A stretch of DNA of 64,000 nucleotides. Origin: Pseudomonas mediterranea CFBP 5447. Lineage in GTDB: Bacteria; Pseudomonadota; Gammaproteobacteria; Pseudomonadales; Pseudomonadaceae. Below the pieces are notes generated by a model. The model saw nothing but the letters and a program-made list of their open reading frames with translations. It ran no database searches and was not told where the DNA came from. This document shows, one piece after another, positions 26,818 to 37,713 of this stretch (positions are counted from its first letter, which is position 1; every line of letters starts with the position of its first letter). A program made the position numbers and the translations under genes. The DNA lies in assembly GCF_000774145.1 (NCBI RefSeq), contig NZ_KN322983.1, positions 852,847 to 916,846 of the forward strand, in the 5' to 3' direction.

Positions 26818-28428
26818 TTATTCGGCAGCTGTTGGGGCCAGGAAGGCGGCCTCCAGCAACTGCTGTGTATAGGGGTGTTGCGGCGCGGCGAATATGCTGC
26901 GGGCATCACCTTGTTCGACCACTTGGCCATGCTTGACCACCATCAATTGGTGGCTCAGCGCTTTGACGACAGCCAGGTCATGGCTGATAAACAGGTACGT
27001 CAGGTTGTACTTGGTTTGCAGCGACCGCAACAGCTCCACCACCTGGCGCTGCACGGTACGGTCCAGGGCCGACGTCGGTTCATCCAGCAGAATCAACGCC
27101 GGCTTGAGCACCAGGGCTCGGGCAATGGCGATACGCTGCCGTTGCCCTCCGGAAAATTCATGGGGGTAGCGGTTCCGGGTTTCCGGGTCCAGGCCTACCT
27201 CCTTCAATGCCGCGATTATCGCTTGTTCCTGTTCGGCTTCGGTGCCGATCTTGTGGATCCGCAGGCCTTCACCGACAATCTGGCCCACACACATCCGCGG
27301 GCTCAGGCTACCAAACGGGTCCTGAAACACCACTTGCATCTCCCGGCGCAGCGGTCGCACCTGCTGCTGCGTCAGGTTGTCCAGCTGCTTGCCTTCGAAG
27401 CGGATCCCGCCCCGGCTGCCGATCAACCTCAGGATCGCCAGCCCCAGGGTGGACTTGCCGGAGCCGCTTTCGCCGACGATGCCCAGGGTCTGGCCCTGGG
27501 GCAGGCTGAAGCGAATGCCGTCCACGGCCTTGATGTAATCCACCGTGCGCTTGAACAGGCCTTTCTTGATCGGGAACCAGACTTTCAGGTCCTCGACCTG
27601 CAACAGCGGCGGGCCGACCACGTTGCTCGCCGGGTTGCCGCTGGGCTCGGCGGCCAGCAGTTCCCGAGTGTACGGATGCTGCGGCGCGCGGAACAATTCT
27701 GTGCACGATGCCTGTTCGACGATGCAACCGCGCTGCATGACACATACGCGGTGCGCAATTCTTCTGACCAGGTTCAAATCGTGGCTGATCAGCAGCAGCG
27801 ACATGCCCAATCGTGCCTGCAGATCCTTGAGCAGATCGAGGATTTTCAGCTGGACGGTGACGTCCAGGGCAGTGGTCGGTTCGTCGGCGATCAGCAGTTC
27901 CGGCTCGTTGGCCAAGGCCATGGCGATCATGACCCGCTGGCGCTGGCCGCCGGACAGTTCGTGGGGCAGGGCCTTGAGCCGCTTGTGCGGTTCGGGGATG
28001 CCCACCAGTTCCAGCAGCTCCAAGGTCCGCCGGGTCGCGACCTTGCCGGTCAGGCCCTTGTGGATGCCGAGCACTTCATTGATCTGTTTGCCGATCGAGT
28101 GCAGCGGATTGAGGGACGTCATCGGCTCCTGGAAGATCATCGCGATCCGGTTGCCGCGGATGTGACGGATGGTTTTTTCCTTCAACCCCAGCATGTTCTG
28201 CCCGGCGTACTGGATGGCGCCGGTGGGGTGGTGGGCCAGCGGATACGGCAGCAACCGCAGGATCGAGTGGGCGGTTACCGACTTGCCCGAGCCGCTTTCT
28301 CCCACCAGGGCCAGGGTTTCGCCGCGCTTGATGTCGAAACTGACGCCCTCGACCACGCGCTGGCGGTGTTGCCCGACCACGAATTCCACCGCCAGGTCGC
28401 GGACTTCGATCAGATTGTCCTGGTTCAT
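26818..28428 (-). CDS. nppD: NppD/YejF, double ATP-binding subunit of peptide ABC importer
   Basis: A 536-residue fusion of two ABC ATPase domains. Domain 1 has Walker [12 protein letters not shown], signature LSGGQRQR and Walker [13 protein letters not shown]; domain 2 has [19 protein letters not shown] and [12 protein letters not shown]. Each domain ends with the oligopeptide-type motif APQHPYT. It powers import through NppB/NppC. ATG 28428 follows GGAAGT; the gap to nppC is one base. The equivalent is YejF, and PA1807 in P. aeruginosa. Confidence 0.94.
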   Translation of the reverse strand: MNQDNLIEVRDLAVEFVVGQHRQRVVEGVSFDIKRGETLALVGESGSGKSVTAHSILRLLPYPLAHHPTGAIQYAGQNMLGLKEKTIRHIRGNRIAMIFQEPMTSLNPLHSIGKQINEVLGIHKGLTGKVATRRTLELLELVGIPEPHKRLKALPHELSGGQRQRVMIAMALANEPELLIADEPTTALDVTVQLKILDLLKDLQARLGMSLLLISHDLNLVRRIAHRVCVMQRGCIVEQASCTELFRAPQHPYTRELLAAEPSGNPASNVVGPPLLQVEDLKVWFPIKKGLFKRTVDYIKAVDGIRFSLPQGQTLGIVGESGSGKSTLGLAILRLIGSRGGIRFEGKQLDNLTQQQVRPLRREMQVVFQDPFGSLSPRMCVGQIVGEGLRIHKIGTEAEQEQAIIAALKEVGLDPETRNRYPHEFSGGQRQRIAIARALVLKPALILLDEPTSALDRTVQRQVVELLRSLQTKYNLTYLFISHDLAVVKALSHQLMVVKHGQVVEQGDARSIFAAPQHPYTQQLLEAAFLAPTAAE

Positions 28429-28429
28429 G

Positions 28430-29449
28430 TCACTTCCTCGGATCGAAGGCATCGCGAGCGGACTCGCCGATGAACACCAGCAGGCTCAGCATGATCGCCA
28501 GTACGGCGAACGCGCTCATGCCCAGCCAGGGCGCCTGGAGGTTGGATTTGCCCTGGGCCACCAGCTCGCCCAGGGACGGCGCGCCGGCCGGCAGGCCGAA
28601 ACCGAGGAAGTCCAGGGCGGTGAGGGTACCGATGGCGCCGGTGAGGATGAAGGGCATGAAGGTCATGGTCGAGACCATGGCATTGGGCAGGATATGCCGG
28701 AACATGATCGCACCGTTCTGCATGCCCAGGGCGCGGGCGGCGCGCACGTATTCGAGGTTGCGCCCGCGCAGGAACTCGGCGCGCACCACGTCCACCAGGC
28801 TCATCCAGGAGAACAGCAACATGATCCCCAGCAGCCACCAGAAGTTGGGCTGGACGAAACTGGCCAGGATGATCAGCAGGTAAAGCACCGGCAGGCCGGA
28901 CCAGATCTCCAGGAAGCGCTGGCCGGCCAGGTCGACCCAACCGCCATAGAAGCCCTGCAAGGCCCCGGCGATGACGCCGACGATCGAGCTGAGGAGTGTC
29001 AGGGTCAGGGCGAACAGCACCGAAATGCGGAAGCCATAGATGACCCGGGCCAGTACATCCCGGCCCTGGTCGTCGGTGCCCAGCCAGTTCACCGCGGAGG
29101 GAGGTGCGGGGGCGGGGACCTTCAGGTCGTAATTGATGCTCTGGTAGCTGAACGGAATCGGTGCCCACAACACCCAGGCATCCTTGGCCGCCAGCAGTTC
29201 GCGGATGTATGGGCTTTTGTAGTTGGCTTCCAGCGGGAATTCGCCGCCGAAGGTGGTTTCCGGGTAGCGCTTGAGGGCCGGGAAGTACCAGCCGCCGCCG
29301 TAATGCACCACCAGGGGCTTGTCGTTGGCGATCAGTTCGGCGCCCAGGCTGAGGACGAACAGGATCGTGAACAGCCACAGCGACCACCAGCCACGCTTGT
29401 TCGCCTTGAACAGTTCGAACCGGCGGCGATTGAGGGGGGACAGGTTCAT
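28430..29449 (-). CDS. nppC: NppC/YejE, permease of peptide ABC importer
   Basis: A 339-residue inner-membrane permease with an N-terminal OppC-like membrane segment, a periplasmic region (about 45-130) and five further segments. The EAA loop reads YVRAARALGMQNGAIMFRHI. It is one base from nppB and from nppD in a fully packed operon. YejE length and layout match. Confidence 0.93.
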   Translation of the reverse strand: MNLSPLNRRRFELFKANKRGWWSLWLFTILFVLSLGAELIANDKPLVVHYGGGWYFPALKRYPETTFGGEFPLEANYKSPYIRELLAAKDAWVLWAPIPFSYQSINYDLKVPAPAPPSAVNWLGTDDQGRDVLARVIYGFRISVLFALTLTLLSSIVGVIAGALQGFYGGWVDLAGQRFLEIWSGLPVLYLLIILASFVQPNFWWLLGIMLLFSWMSLVDVVRAEFLRGRNLEYVRAARALGMQNGAIMFRHILPNAMVSTMTFMPFILTGAIGTLTALDFLGFGLPAGAPSLGELVAQGKSNLQAPWLGMSAFAVLAIMLSLLVFIGESARDAFDPRK

Positions 29450-29450
29450 C

Positions 29451-30524
29451 TCAATGCTCCCGGCTTTCGAAGTCGATGCGTGGATCGACGAAGGTGTAGG
29501 TCAGGTCACCGATCAGTTTCACCACCAGCCCCAGCAGGGTGAAGATGAACAAGGTGCCGAAGACCACCGGGTAATCGCGGTTGATCGCCGCCTCGAAACT
29601 CATCAGCCCGAGGCCGTCGAGGGAGAAGATCACCTCCACCAGCAAGGAGCCGGTGAAGAAGATGCCGATGAACGCCGAAGGGAAACCGGCGATGACCAAC
29701 AGCATGGCGTTGCGGAATACATGGCCGTAGAGCACCCGGTTGCGCGTCAGGCCCTTGGCCTTGGCGGTGACCACGTATTGCTTGTTGATCTCATCGAGGA
29801 AGCTGTTTTTGGTCAGCAACGTCATGGTAGCGAAGTTGCCGATCACCAGGGCGGTCACCGGCAGGGCCAGGTGCCAGAAATAATCGAGGATCTTGCCGCC
29901 CCAGCTCAATTGATCGAAATTGTTCGAGGTCAGGCCGCGCAACGGAAACCAGTCGAAATAGCTGCCGCCGGCAAACACCACGATCAGCAGGATGGCAAAC
30001 AGGAATGACGGAATCGCATAGCCGATGATGATCGCCGAACTGGTCCACACATCAAAATGGCTGCCATGCCGCGTGGCCTTGGCGATCCCCAGCGGGATCG
30101 ACACCAGGTACATGATCAGCGTGCTCCACAGCCCGAGGGAAATGGACACCGGCATCTTTTCCTTGATCAGGTCGATGACCTTGGCGTCGCGGAAGAAACT
30201 GTCGCCGAAATCCAGATGGGCGTAGTTCTTGATCATGATCCACAAGCGTTCGGGGGCCGACTTGTCGAACCCGTACATGCGCTCGATTTCCTTGACCAGC
30301 GCCGGGTCCAGGCCCTGGGCGCCGCGATAGGACGAACCGGCCACGGAGACTTCGGCACCGCCGCCGGCGATGCGGCTGGTAGCGCCTTCGAAGCCTTCGA
30401 GCTTGGCGATCATCTGCTCCACCGGCCCGCCGGGCGCGGCCTGGATGATGACGAAGTTGATCAGCAGGATGCCGAACAGGGTCGGGATGATCAGCAGCAG
30501 CCGCCGGAAAATATAAGCCAGCAT
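29451..30524 (-). CDS. nppB: NppB/YejB, permease of peptide ABC importer
   Basis: A 357-residue permease. The start [20 protein letters not shown] is typical of DppB/OppB proteins, and the EAA motif reads [19 protein letters not shown]. It carries the YejB-specific periplasmic insertion near residues 40-90 ([12 protein letters not shown]). It forms the translocation pore with NppC and lies four bases downstream of nppA2. Confidence 0.93.
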   Translation of the reverse strand: MLAYIFRRLLLIIPTLFGILLINFVIIQAAPGGPVEQMIAKLEGFEGATSRIAGGGAEVSVAGSSYRGAQGLDPALVKEIERMYGFDKSAPERLWIMIKNYAHLDFGDSFFRDAKVIDLIKEKMPVSISLGLWSTLIMYLVSIPLGIAKATRHGSHFDVWTSSAIIIGYAIPSFLFAILLIVVFAGGSYFDWFPLRGLTSNNFDQLSWGGKILDYFWHLALPVTALVIGNFATMTLLTKNSFLDEINKQYVVTAKAKGLTRNRVLYGHVFRNAMLLVIAGFPSAFIGIFFTGSLLVEVIFSLDGLGLMSFEAAINRDYPVVFGTLFIFTLLGLVVKLIGDLTYTFVDPRIDFESREH

Positions 30525-30528
30525 CGGG

Positions 30529-32382
30529 TTACTCCACGCTCGCCGGGGCAGCGTTGTTCTGTTGTTCGATGACTTGCTTTACTTCATCGGCAGGTTTGGT
30601 GTCCGGCTTGACCCACCAGGTGGTCGTGCCGATGTCATAGGTCGGCGTGACTTTCGGGTGGCCGATGTGGTTCCAGTAGGCCACGCGCCAGGTCTTGATG
30701 TGCCAGTTGGGAATCACGTAGTAGCCCCATTGCAACACACGGTCCAGGGCGCGGGCGTGGGCGACCAGGCTCTTGCGCGAATCGGCGTTGATCAGTTGTT
30801 CTACCAACTGGTCGACGGCCGGATCCTTCAAGCCCATGGTATTGCGGCTGCCGGGCTTGTCGGCGGCGGCCGACATCCAGAACTCGCGCTGTTCGTTCCC
30901 TGGCGAGCTGGACTGCGGGAAGCTGCCCACCATCAGGTCGAAATCCCGGGAGCGCACACGGTTGATGTATTGCGAGATGTCGACCCGGCGAATCACCAGC
31001 TCGATGCCCAGGTCGCTCAGGTTGCGCTTGAACGGTAGCAGTACCCGTTCGAACTCGGTCTGGGCCAGCAGGAACTCCAGCACCACCGGTTTGCCCTGGG
31101 CATCGACCATCTTGTCGTCGACGATGCGCCAGCCGGCTTCCTGCAGCAATTGATAGGCCTTGCGCTGCTGGTCGCGGATCATGCCGCTGCCATCGCACAT
31201 CGAAGGTTGGAACGCTTCGGTGAAGACCTGCTCGGGAATCTTGCCGCGCAGGGGCTCGAGGATCTTCAGTTCGTCCTCGCCGGGCAGGCCGGTGGCGGCC
31301 ATTTCCGAGTTCTCGAAATAGCTGCGGGTGCGGGCATAGGCGCCGTTGAACAGTTGCTTGTTGGTCCATTCGAAGTCCAGCAGCAGGCTCAGGGCCTTGC
31401 GCACCCGCACGTCCTGGAACACCGGGCGACGGAGGTTGTAGACGAAGCCCTGCATGCCGGTGGGGTTGCCGTTGGGAATCTGCTCCTTGATCAACCGCCC
31501 TTCGGTGACGGCCGGAATGTTGTAGGCGTTGGCCCAGTTCTTGGCGGTCATTTCCAGCCAGAAATCGAACTGCCCGGCTTTCAGGGCTTCGACCGCGACG
31601 GTGTTGTCACGGTAGTAGTCGGTGGTCAGGACGTCGAAATTATAGAAGCCGCGATTGACCGGCAGGTCCTTGCCCCAATAGTCCTTGACCCGCTCATAGC
31701 GGACCGAACGCCCGGCTTTCACTTCGGTAACCCGGTAGGGACCGCTGCCCAGGGGGATCTCCAGGTTGCCCTTGTTGAAGTCGCGGTCCGCCCACCAATG
31801 CTTGGGCAAGACCGGCAGTTGGCCGAGGATCAGTGGCAGTTCGCGGTTGTTCGTGTGCTTGAACTTGAACAGCACCTTGAGCGGGTCTTCGGCGATGACT
31901 TCGGCGACGTCGTTGTAATAGCCGCGGAACATCGGCGCGCCGTCCTTGGTCAGGGTCTGGAAGCTGAAGACCACGTCTTCGGCGCGTACCGGATGGCCGT
32001 CGTTGAACCGGGCCTCGGGGCGCAGGTAGAAGCGCACCCAGGCATTGTCCGGGGCTTTTTCGATCTTTTCGGCGATCAGGCCGTATTCGGTGAAGGATTC
32101 GTCGAGGCCTTGCTTGGCCAGGGTGTCGTAGATCAGGCCGATGTCATCGGCCGGCACGCCTTTGCTGATGAACGGATTGAGGCTGTCGAAACCGCCAAAG
32201 CCACCCTGACGGAATATCCCGCCCTTGGGCGCGTCCGGGTTCACATAGTCGAAATGCTTGAAGTCGGCCGGGTATTTCGGCGGCTCGTTATACAAGGTCA
32301 CGGCGTGCTGCGGCGCGGCACAGGCCAGCCCGGTGAAAAGCAGGCCGCCAGCCTGCAGGAGCAGGGCGCGTAGAGGCTTCAT
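30529..32382 (-). CDS. nppA2: NppA2, periplasmic peptide-binding protein
   Basis: A 617-residue SBP family 5 protein with a Sec signal peptide (about 1-22, cleavage near LACAAPQ). YejA-type motifs include [24 protein letters not shown] and [10 protein letters not shown]. It delivers peptides to NppBC. ATG 32382 overlaps the stop of the preceding paralogue (ATGA). It is closely related to the upstream gene over its full length, so the pair is an old tandem duplication. In P. aeruginosa NppA1A2BCD imports peptidyl-nucleoside antibiotics; here that is inferred. Confidence 0.92.
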   Translation of the reverse strand: MKPLRALLLQAGGLLFTGLACAAPQHAVTLYNEPPKYPADFKHFDYVNPDAPKGGIFRQGGFGGFDSLNPFISKGVPADDIGLIYDTLAKQGLDESFTEYGLIAEKIEKAPDNAWVRFYLRPEARFNDGHPVRAEDVVFSFQTLTKDGAPMFRGYYNDVAEVIAEDPLKVLFKFKHTNNRELPLILGQLPVLPKHWWADRDFNKGNLEIPLGSGPYRVTEVKAGRSVRYERVKDYWGKDLPVNRGFYNFDVLTTDYYRDNTVAVEALKAGQFDFWLEMTAKNWANAYNIPAVTEGRLIKEQIPNGNPTGMQGFVYNLRRPVFQDVRVRKALSLLLDFEWTNKQLFNGAYARTRSYFENSEMAATGLPGEDELKILEPLRGKIPEQVFTEAFQPSMCDGSGMIRDQQRKAYQLLQEAGWRIVDDKMVDAQGKPVVLEFLLAQTEFERVLLPFKRNLSDLGIELVIRRVDISQYINRVRSRDFDLMVGSFPQSSSPGNEQREFWMSAAADKPGSRNTMGLKDPAVDQLVEQLINADSRKSLVAHARALDRVLQWGYYVIPNWHIKTWRVAYWNHIGHPKVTPTYDIGTTTWWVKPDTKPADEVKQVIEQQNNAAPASVE

Positions 32383-34211
32383 TGATCTTTCTCCGAAGAT
32401 TTCAGCCACCACGCGCTCAGGCCCAGGGTGTAGGGCGGCGTGGTGACAAAGGCGAACCGGTTACGGTAGGCCAGGCGATGATAATTCAGATACCAGTTGG
32501 GTATGCAGTAGTGTTGCCACAGCAGCACACGGTCGAGGGCTTTGCCGGCGGCGACCTGTTCGTCGCGGGTCTGGGCGGCGAGTAGCTTTTCCAACAGGTG
32601 GTCGACCACGGGGTTGGCGATCCCGGCGTAGTTCTTGCTGCCCTTGACCCCGACCTGGCTGGAGTGGAAGTACTGCCACTGTTCGAGCCCCGGGCTGAGT
32701 GTCTGGTTCAGGGTCAGCAGGACCATGTCGAAGTCGAACTGGTCCAGGCGCTGTTTGTACTGGGCGCGATCCACCGTGCGCAGGCGGGCCTGGATGCCGA
32801 TGCTGGTGAGGTTCTCGACGTAGGGCTGCAGGATGCGCTCCAGGTTCGGGTTCACCAGCAGGATCTCGAAGCTCAGGGGCTTGCCGTCGGCGTTCAACAG
32901 GCGCTGGCCGTTGAGGGTCCATCCGGCCTCTTTCAGCAACCCGAGGGCCTTGCGCAGGGTTTCCCGGGGAATGCCGCGACCGTCGGTATGGGGCAGGCTG
33001 AAGGGTTCGGTGAACAGCCGGGGCGGCAATTGTTCGCGGTACGGCTTGAGCAACAGCCATTCGTGCCCCACCGGCAGGCCACTGGCGGAAAACTCGCTGT
33101 TGGGGTAGTAACTGAGGGTGCGCTTGTAGGCGCTGCTGAACAGCGTGCGGTTGGTCCACTCGAAGTCGAACATCAACCCCAGGGCCTCTCGCACCTTGAC
33201 CTCGGCAAACGTGCTGCGCCGGGTGTTCATGAACAGACCCTGGGTCTGGGTCGGGATCTGGTGGGGAATCTGCGCCTTGATCACATCGCCGCGGTTGACC
33301 GCCGGAAAGTCGTAGCCGTTGGCCCAGTTCTTGGCCTGATGTTCGATATAGATGTCGAATTCGCCGGCCTTGAAGGCTTCGAAGGCTACGTCGCTGTCGC
33401 GATAGAACTCCACTTCCATGCGGTTGAAGTTGTACTTGCCGCGATTGACTGGCAAGTCCTTGCCCCAGTAGTCCTTGACCCGCTCGAACACCAGTTGACG
33501 GCCCGGCTGCACCTTGGAGATGCGGTAAGGACCGCTGCCCAGGGGCGGTTCGAAGGTGGTGGCCTTGAAGTCGCGGTGTTCCCAGTAATGCTGGGGCAGC
33601 ACCGGCAGCTCGCCCAGGCGCAGGATCAACAACGGATTGCCCGCGCGCTTGAAGACAAAGCGGATTTTCAGCGGATTGAGGATGTCGACCCGCAGCACTT
33701 CCTGCAGGTTGGTGCGGTATTGCGGGTGGCCCTCCTTGAGCAGCGTCCGGTAGGAGAACGCCACATCATAGGCGGTGATCGGCACGCCATCGTGAAACCG
33801 CGCCTCGGGCCGCAGGTTGAAGACTACCCAACTGCGGTTTTCGTTGTATTCCACGCTCTGGGCGATCAGGCCGTAGCTCGAAGTAGGCTCGTCGCCGGAA
33901 GGTGCGTACTGGCCGGTGCCGACCATCAGCGGCTCGTTCAGCTCGTTGATGCCGTATTGCAGGAAATTCGCCGTGGAGACCGGGCTGCTGCCCTTGAAGG
34001 TGTAGGGATTGAGTGTATCGAAGGTGCCGAATGCCATGACCCGCAAGGTACCGCCCTTGGGCGCTTGCGGGTTGACCCAGTCGAAGTGGGTAAATCTGGC
34101 CGGGTACTTGAGCGTGCCGAATTGTGCGTAGCCATGGCTTTCGCTGATGGTTGCGCTGGCGGTGGAGCTCAGGGCCAGGCTGATCAGGAACAGGAGGAGG
34201 GGACGTATCAA
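32379..34211 (-). CDS. nppA1: NppA1, periplasmic peptide-binding protein
   Basis: A 610-residue SBP family 5 protein and the first gene of the operon. The signal peptide (LLLFLISLALSSTASA) is followed by FTHFDWVNPQAPKGG, TLNPYTFKG and GSGPYRISKV, parallel to NppA2. The start is uncertain: TTG 34211 has a GGA nine bases upstream and places the signal peptide at the N-terminus; ATG 34310 would add 33 residues that do not look like a leader. It overlaps nppA2 by four bases. Confidence 0.88.
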   Translation of the reverse strand: MIRPLLLFLISLALSSTASATISESHGYAQFGTLKYPARFTHFDWVNPQAPKGGTLRVMAFGTFDTLNPYTFKGSSPVSTANFLQYGINELNEPLMVGTGQYAPSGDEPTSSYGLIAQSVEYNENRSWVVFNLRPEARFHDGVPITAYDVAFSYRTLLKEGHPQYRTNLQEVLRVDILNPLKIRFVFKRAGNPLLILRLGELPVLPQHYWEHRDFKATTFEPPLGSGPYRISKVQPGRQLVFERVKDYWGKDLPVNRGKYNFNRMEVEFYRDSDVAFEAFKAGEFDIYIEHQAKNWANGYDFPAVNRGDVIKAQIPHQIPTQTQGLFMNTRRSTFAEVKVREALGLMFDFEWTNRTLFSSAYKRTLSYYPNSEFSASGLPVGHEWLLLKPYREQLPPRLFTEPFSLPHTDGRGIPRETLRKALGLLKEAGWTLNGQRLLNADGKPLSFEILLVNPNLERILQPYVENLTSIGIQARLRTVDRAQYKQRLDQFDFDMVLLTLNQTLSPGLEQWQYFHSSQVGVKGSKNYAGIANPVVDHLLEKLLAAQTRDEQVAAGKALDRVLLWQHYCIPNWYLNYHRLAYRNRFAFVTTPPYTLGLSAWWLKSSEKDQ

Positions 34212-34318
34212 GTCTGGTATCCGATCCAGGCGGCTTGGGCTTTTATGGCCTGTACAGTAACAGCTTGTATCGGCAGGAAAAAGGCGGGGGCTCAAAGCAT
34301 CAGGGTTCACCGGAAACC

Positions 34319-34451
34319 GTGGCGAGGGAGCTTGCTCCCGCTGGGGCGCGAAGCGGCCCTGAAAAGCAATGGCTTAAACCAATCTGTCATACCTGAGGGG
34401 GCGGTTTTGGGGCTGCTTTGCAGCCCAGCGGGAGCAAGCTCCCTCGCCACA
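34319..34451. repeat. Palindromic element (family A, GAGCTTGCTC arm variant)
   Basis: Arms GTGGCGAGGGAGCTTGCTCC and the inverse lie 133 bases apart, outer end to outer end, in the gap between mltD and nppA1. The core differs from that of the 10014 and 16575 elements, so this is another subtype. Confidence 0.9.
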
Positions 34452-34473
34452 AAAAATCCCAGCTACATCAATA

Positions 34474-35934
34474 TCAGTGCGGGGAATAGACCGTCAGCAT
34501 CTGGCCGGGCTTGAGGGCCTTGCCCATGCGCGGGTTCCATCGCTTGAGGTGTTGCATCTCGACATTGAAGCGCTTGGCCACCACGTACAGCGAGTCACCC
34601 TGCTGGACCTTGTACTGGGTCTGCTGCTTCTTCTGGTCTTTGCTGTTGGCGGCTACCACCGTGTTGATACGCTTGCCGCTCGCCTTGGTGGCCTTGGTCG
34701 GCTTGGTGTCCTGCATGACCAGGGTCTGGCCGACCTTGAGCTTGTTGCCGCTGAGCTTGTTCCAGCGTTGCAGGTCCTTGGTCTGGACGTTGTTGGCCTT
34801 GGCGATCTGGGCCAGGTTGTCACCGCGCTTGACCCGGTAGCTGCGCCGGGCACCTTCGACTTCGCTGTCATCGACGCTTTCGAAAACCGGTTTGAGCGAG
34901 CGCTGGCTGATCAGTTCTTCCGGACGCATGGTCGACAGGCTGGCGGTCAGCAGCTGGGCCTTGGAGGTGGGCACCAGCAGGTGTTGCGGGCCGTCGATGG
35001 TGGTGCGCTGCTTGAAGGCCGGGTTGAGCTGGAACAGCTCGTCTTCGTCGATGTTCGCCACCGCCGCGACCTTGGACAGGTCCATGCGCTGGTTGATCTC
35101 GACGACCTGGAAATAGGGTTCGTTGGCGATCGGGTTGAGGTTCACGCCATAGGCATCGGGGGCGAGCACCACCTGGGACAATGCCAGCAGCTTGGGCACA
35201 TAGGCCTGGGTCTCGGCGGGCAGCGGCAGGTTCCAGTAGTCGGTGGGCAGGCCGAGTTTTTCGTTGCGCTCGATGGCGCGGCTGACCGTGCCTTCGCCAG
35301 CGTTGTAGGCGGCCAGCGCCAACAGCCAGTCACCGTTGAACATGTCGTGCAGGCGCGTCAGGTAATCCATGGCCGCCGTGGTGGAAGCAGTGATGTCGCG
35401 ACGCCCGTCATAGAAGCGGGTCTGGCGCAGGTTGAAGTAGCGCCCCGTGGACGGAATGAACTGCCACAGCCCAACGGCGTTGGCCCGGGAGTAGGCCATG
35501 GGGTTGTAGGCGCTTTCGATCACCGGCAGCAGCGCCAGCTCCAGCGGCATATTGCGCTCTTCGAGGCGTTCGACGATGTAGTGCATGTACAGGCTGCCGC
35601 GTTCGCCGGCACCCTCGAGGAACGACGGGTTGCTGGCGAACCACAGGCGCTGTTGCTCGATACGCGGGTTGACCCCGGCGGTCTCCTGCAACTGGAAGCC
35701 CTGGCGCATGCGTTCCCAGATGTCCTGGGGAACCTGGGGGCTGGGCTTCTCGCTGAGCCAGACCGGCTTCTGCTTGGCGCGGGCCGCCATGTTCTTTGGC
35801 ACGGCCGTGTCGGTCTGGGGCATCTGGCCCGAACTTTGGCAGCCCGCCAGGATGGCGGACACAGCCACCGCGATGGCTTGAGCCAGGCGGGTCAATGTAG
35901 CTGACGGGACGGACCTGCGTATGGATGACGACAT
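34474..35934 (-). CDS. mltD: MltD, membrane-bound lytic murein transglycosylase D
   Basis: A 486-residue lipoprotein (lipobox LAGC near residue 32) that cleaves peptidoglycan. The SLT domain has the catalytic Glu in LLPVIESAYNP and the AVGLWQFIPSTGRYF and ALAAYNAGEG motifs. Two C-terminal LysM domains (YRVKRGDNLAQIA and YKVQQGDSLYVVA) bind the wall. ATG 35934 is used; ATG 35958 is in frame but neither has a strong ribosome site. It follows gloB on the same strand by 99 bases, as in many gammaproteobacteria. Confidence 0.94.
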   Translation of the reverse strand: MSSSIRRSVPSATLTRLAQAIAVAVSAILAGCQSSGQMPQTDTAVPKNMAARAKQKPVWLSEKPSPQVPQDIWERMRQGFQLQETAGVNPRIEQQRLWFASNPSFLEGAGERGSLYMHYIVERLEERNMPLELALLPVIESAYNPMAYSRANAVGLWQFIPSTGRYFNLRQTRFYDGRRDITASTTAAMDYLTRLHDMFNGDWLLALAAYNAGEGTVSRAIERNEKLGLPTDYWNLPLPAETQAYVPKLLALSQVVLAPDAYGVNLNPIANEPYFQVVEINQRMDLSKVAAVANIDEDELFQLNPAFKQRTTIDGPQHLLVPTSKAQLLTASLSTMRPEELISQRSLKPVFESVDDSEVEGARRSYRVKRGDNLAQIAKANNVQTKDLQRWNKLSGNKLKVGQTLVMQDTKPTKATKASGKRINTVVAANSKDQKKQQTQYKVQQGDSLYVVAKRFNVEMQHLKRWNPRMGKALKPGQMLTVYSPH

Positions 35935-36033
35935 TGGCTGGAAGTAAGTTCCGGGCAAAAATGTCGGCCGATTCTAGAAAGCGCACCCCAACAGGTCAAC
36001 CATTCAGAATTTTTGTATCAGCCGATGGCTGCC

Positions 36034-36801
36034 TTAGAACTTATCTTTCCAGGCCCTCAAGGCCGCAAAAACCTCACTCGGCGTCCCGTTTCGCTGGCCG
36101 TTCCGTTCGTCTGCTTTTTGTTTAACGGATGTTTCAGTGGTGCGCAGGAACGGATTGGTGAGTTTTTCCAGGGCCAGGGTCGACGGCAGGGTAATGACGC
36201 CCTCGCTGCGTTGCCGGCCGACCTTTTCCAGACGGGCGGCGATGTCCGGGTTGTCTGGCTCCACCGCGGCGGCGAACTTCAGGTTGCTGAGGGTGTATTC
36301 GTGGGTGCAGTAGATCAGTGTGTCGTCCGGCAGGGCGGCGAGGCGGTCGAGGGAGTGGTGCATCTGTTCCGGCGTGCCCTCGAAGAGCCGTCCGCAACCG
36401 GCGGCGAACAGGGTGTCGCCGCAGAACAGCAGGCCATGGTGGTAATAGGCGATATGCCCCAATGTATGGCCGGGCACGGCGTAGACAGCGAAGTCCAGGC
36501 CGAGCACCTCGATCTGGTCGTTGTCCTCGAGCGCCACGTCCCGCGCCGGGATGTTCTCGCTGGCAGGACCGTGGACGGTGGCGTTCGTCGCATTTTTCAG
36601 CGCCTGGACGCCGCCGACATGATCATGGTGATGGTGGGTGATCAGGATGTCGCTCAAGACCCAGCCTGGGTGGGCCTCGAGCCAGGCCTGGACCGGCGCG
36701 GCGTCGCCCGGATCGACCACGGCGCAGCGGCGGCTGGAGTGATCCTGTAACAACCAGATGTAGTTATCGGTGAAGGCGGGCAGGGCACTGATCTGTATCA
36801 T
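36034..36801 (-). CDS. gloB: GloB, hydroxyacylglutathione hydrolase (glyoxalase II)
   Basis: A 255-residue metallo-beta-lactamase fold enzyme that hydrolyses S-D-lactoylglutathione to lactate and glutathione. The metal motif [10 protein letters not shown], the His in [12 protein letters not shown] and the Asp in [18 protein letters not shown] are intact. The C-terminal domain carries KQKADERNG for glutathione binding. ATG 36801 ([14 protein letters not shown]) is the family start. It is divergent from the methyltransferase with 65 bases between. Confidence 0.95.
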   Translation of the reverse strand: MIQISALPAFTDNYIWLLQDHSSRRCAVVDPGDAAPVQAWLEAHPGWVLSDILITHHHHDHVGGVQALKNATNATVHGPASENIPARDVALEDNDQIEVLGLDFAVYAVPGHTLGHIAYYHHGLLFCGDTLFAAGCGRLFEGTPEQMHHSLDRLAALPDDTLIYCTHEYTLSNLKFAAAVEPDNPDIAARLEKVGRQRSEGVITLPSTLALEKLTNPFLRTTETSVKQKADERNGQRNGTPSEVFAALRAWKDKF

Positions 36802-36866
36802 CGCGGAATTCGCCAAGCGGAAAACAAAGGCGCATCTTAGAACTTCCTGACGCGTTGGAGAATGCA

Positions 36867-37625
36867 ATGACTGACGAAGCGTTCGCTCAGGCTGATCCCG
36901 ACTGGCTGGCGTTGATCAGCGCAGCCCGTGAATGGCTGTCCGGCCCCGTCGGGCAATTTTTGCTGGAAGAGGAACGGCGCATGCTCGAAGACGAGCTGGG
37001 TCGCTTCTTCGGCGGTTACCTGGTGCACTACGGTCCGTCGGCGCAGACACCGCCGTCGGCACCGCAGGTCCAGCGCAACGTGCGCCTGGGCGCACCGCTG
37101 CCCGGGGTGGAGATCGTCTGCGAGGAGCAGGCCTGGCCGTTGAGCGAACACGCCGCCGATGTGGTGGTGATGCAGCACGGCCTGGATTTCTGCCTGTCGC
37201 CCCACGGCCTGCTGCGTGAAGCCGCCAGCAGCGTGCGTCCGGGTGGGCATCTGTTGATCATCGGCCTCAACCCCTGGAGCAGTTGGGGGCTGCGCCATGT
37301 CTTCGCCCATGATGGCTTGCGCCAGGCCCGCTGCATCTCGGCATCGAGGGTGGGCGACTGGCTCAACCTGCTGGGCTTCGCGCTGGAGAAACGCCGCTTC
37401 GGGTGCTATCGTCCGCCGCTTGCGTCGCCCAAGTGGCAAGCCCGCCTGGCCGGGTGGGAGCGCAGGGCCGGCGACTGGCAACTGTCCGGTGGCGGCTTCT
37501 ATCTGCTGGTGGCGCGCAAGATCGCGGTCGGGCTGCGCCCGGTGCGCCAGGTCCGGCGCGAGCCGATGGGCAAGCTGATTCCCTTGCCGATGGCCAAGGT
37601 CAATCGTCGTCATATCGAGCCATAA
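36867..37625 (+). CDS. SAM-dependent methyltransferase (YafS-like)
   Basis: A 252-residue class I methyltransferase-like protein. The usual motif I region is weak, but [11 protein letters not shown], a post-motif with [12 protein letters not shown] and [16 protein letters not shown] fit a methyltransferase-11 fold. ATG 36867 follows GGAG. It lies between gloB and rnhA, exactly as yafS does in E. coli. The substrate is unknown. Confidence 0.85.
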   Translation: MTDEAFAQADPDWLALISAAREWLSGPVGQFLLEEERRMLEDELGRFFGGYLVHYGPSAQTPPSAPQVQRNVRLGAPLPGVEIVCEEQAWPLSEHAADVVVMQHGLDFCLSPHGLLREAASSVRPGGHLLIIGLNPWSSWGLRHVFAHDGLRQARCISASRVGDWLNLLGFALEKRRFGCYRPPLASPKWQARLAGWERRAGDWQLSGGGFYLLVARKIAVGLRPVRQVRREPMGKLIPLPMAKVNRRHIEP

Positions 37626-37713
37626 CCGTTTCTGATGGCCTGCCCGGCATCGTCAACCTGGAGGTTGGCGGTCCCCGGCGGCAGGCCTTTGCATTTTTTC
37701 TGGATGGATGGGC

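Noticed and set aside
32598..34514. 638-codon open frame opposite nppA1
   Set aside because: Shadow of the binding-protein gene with no domain and no ribosome site.
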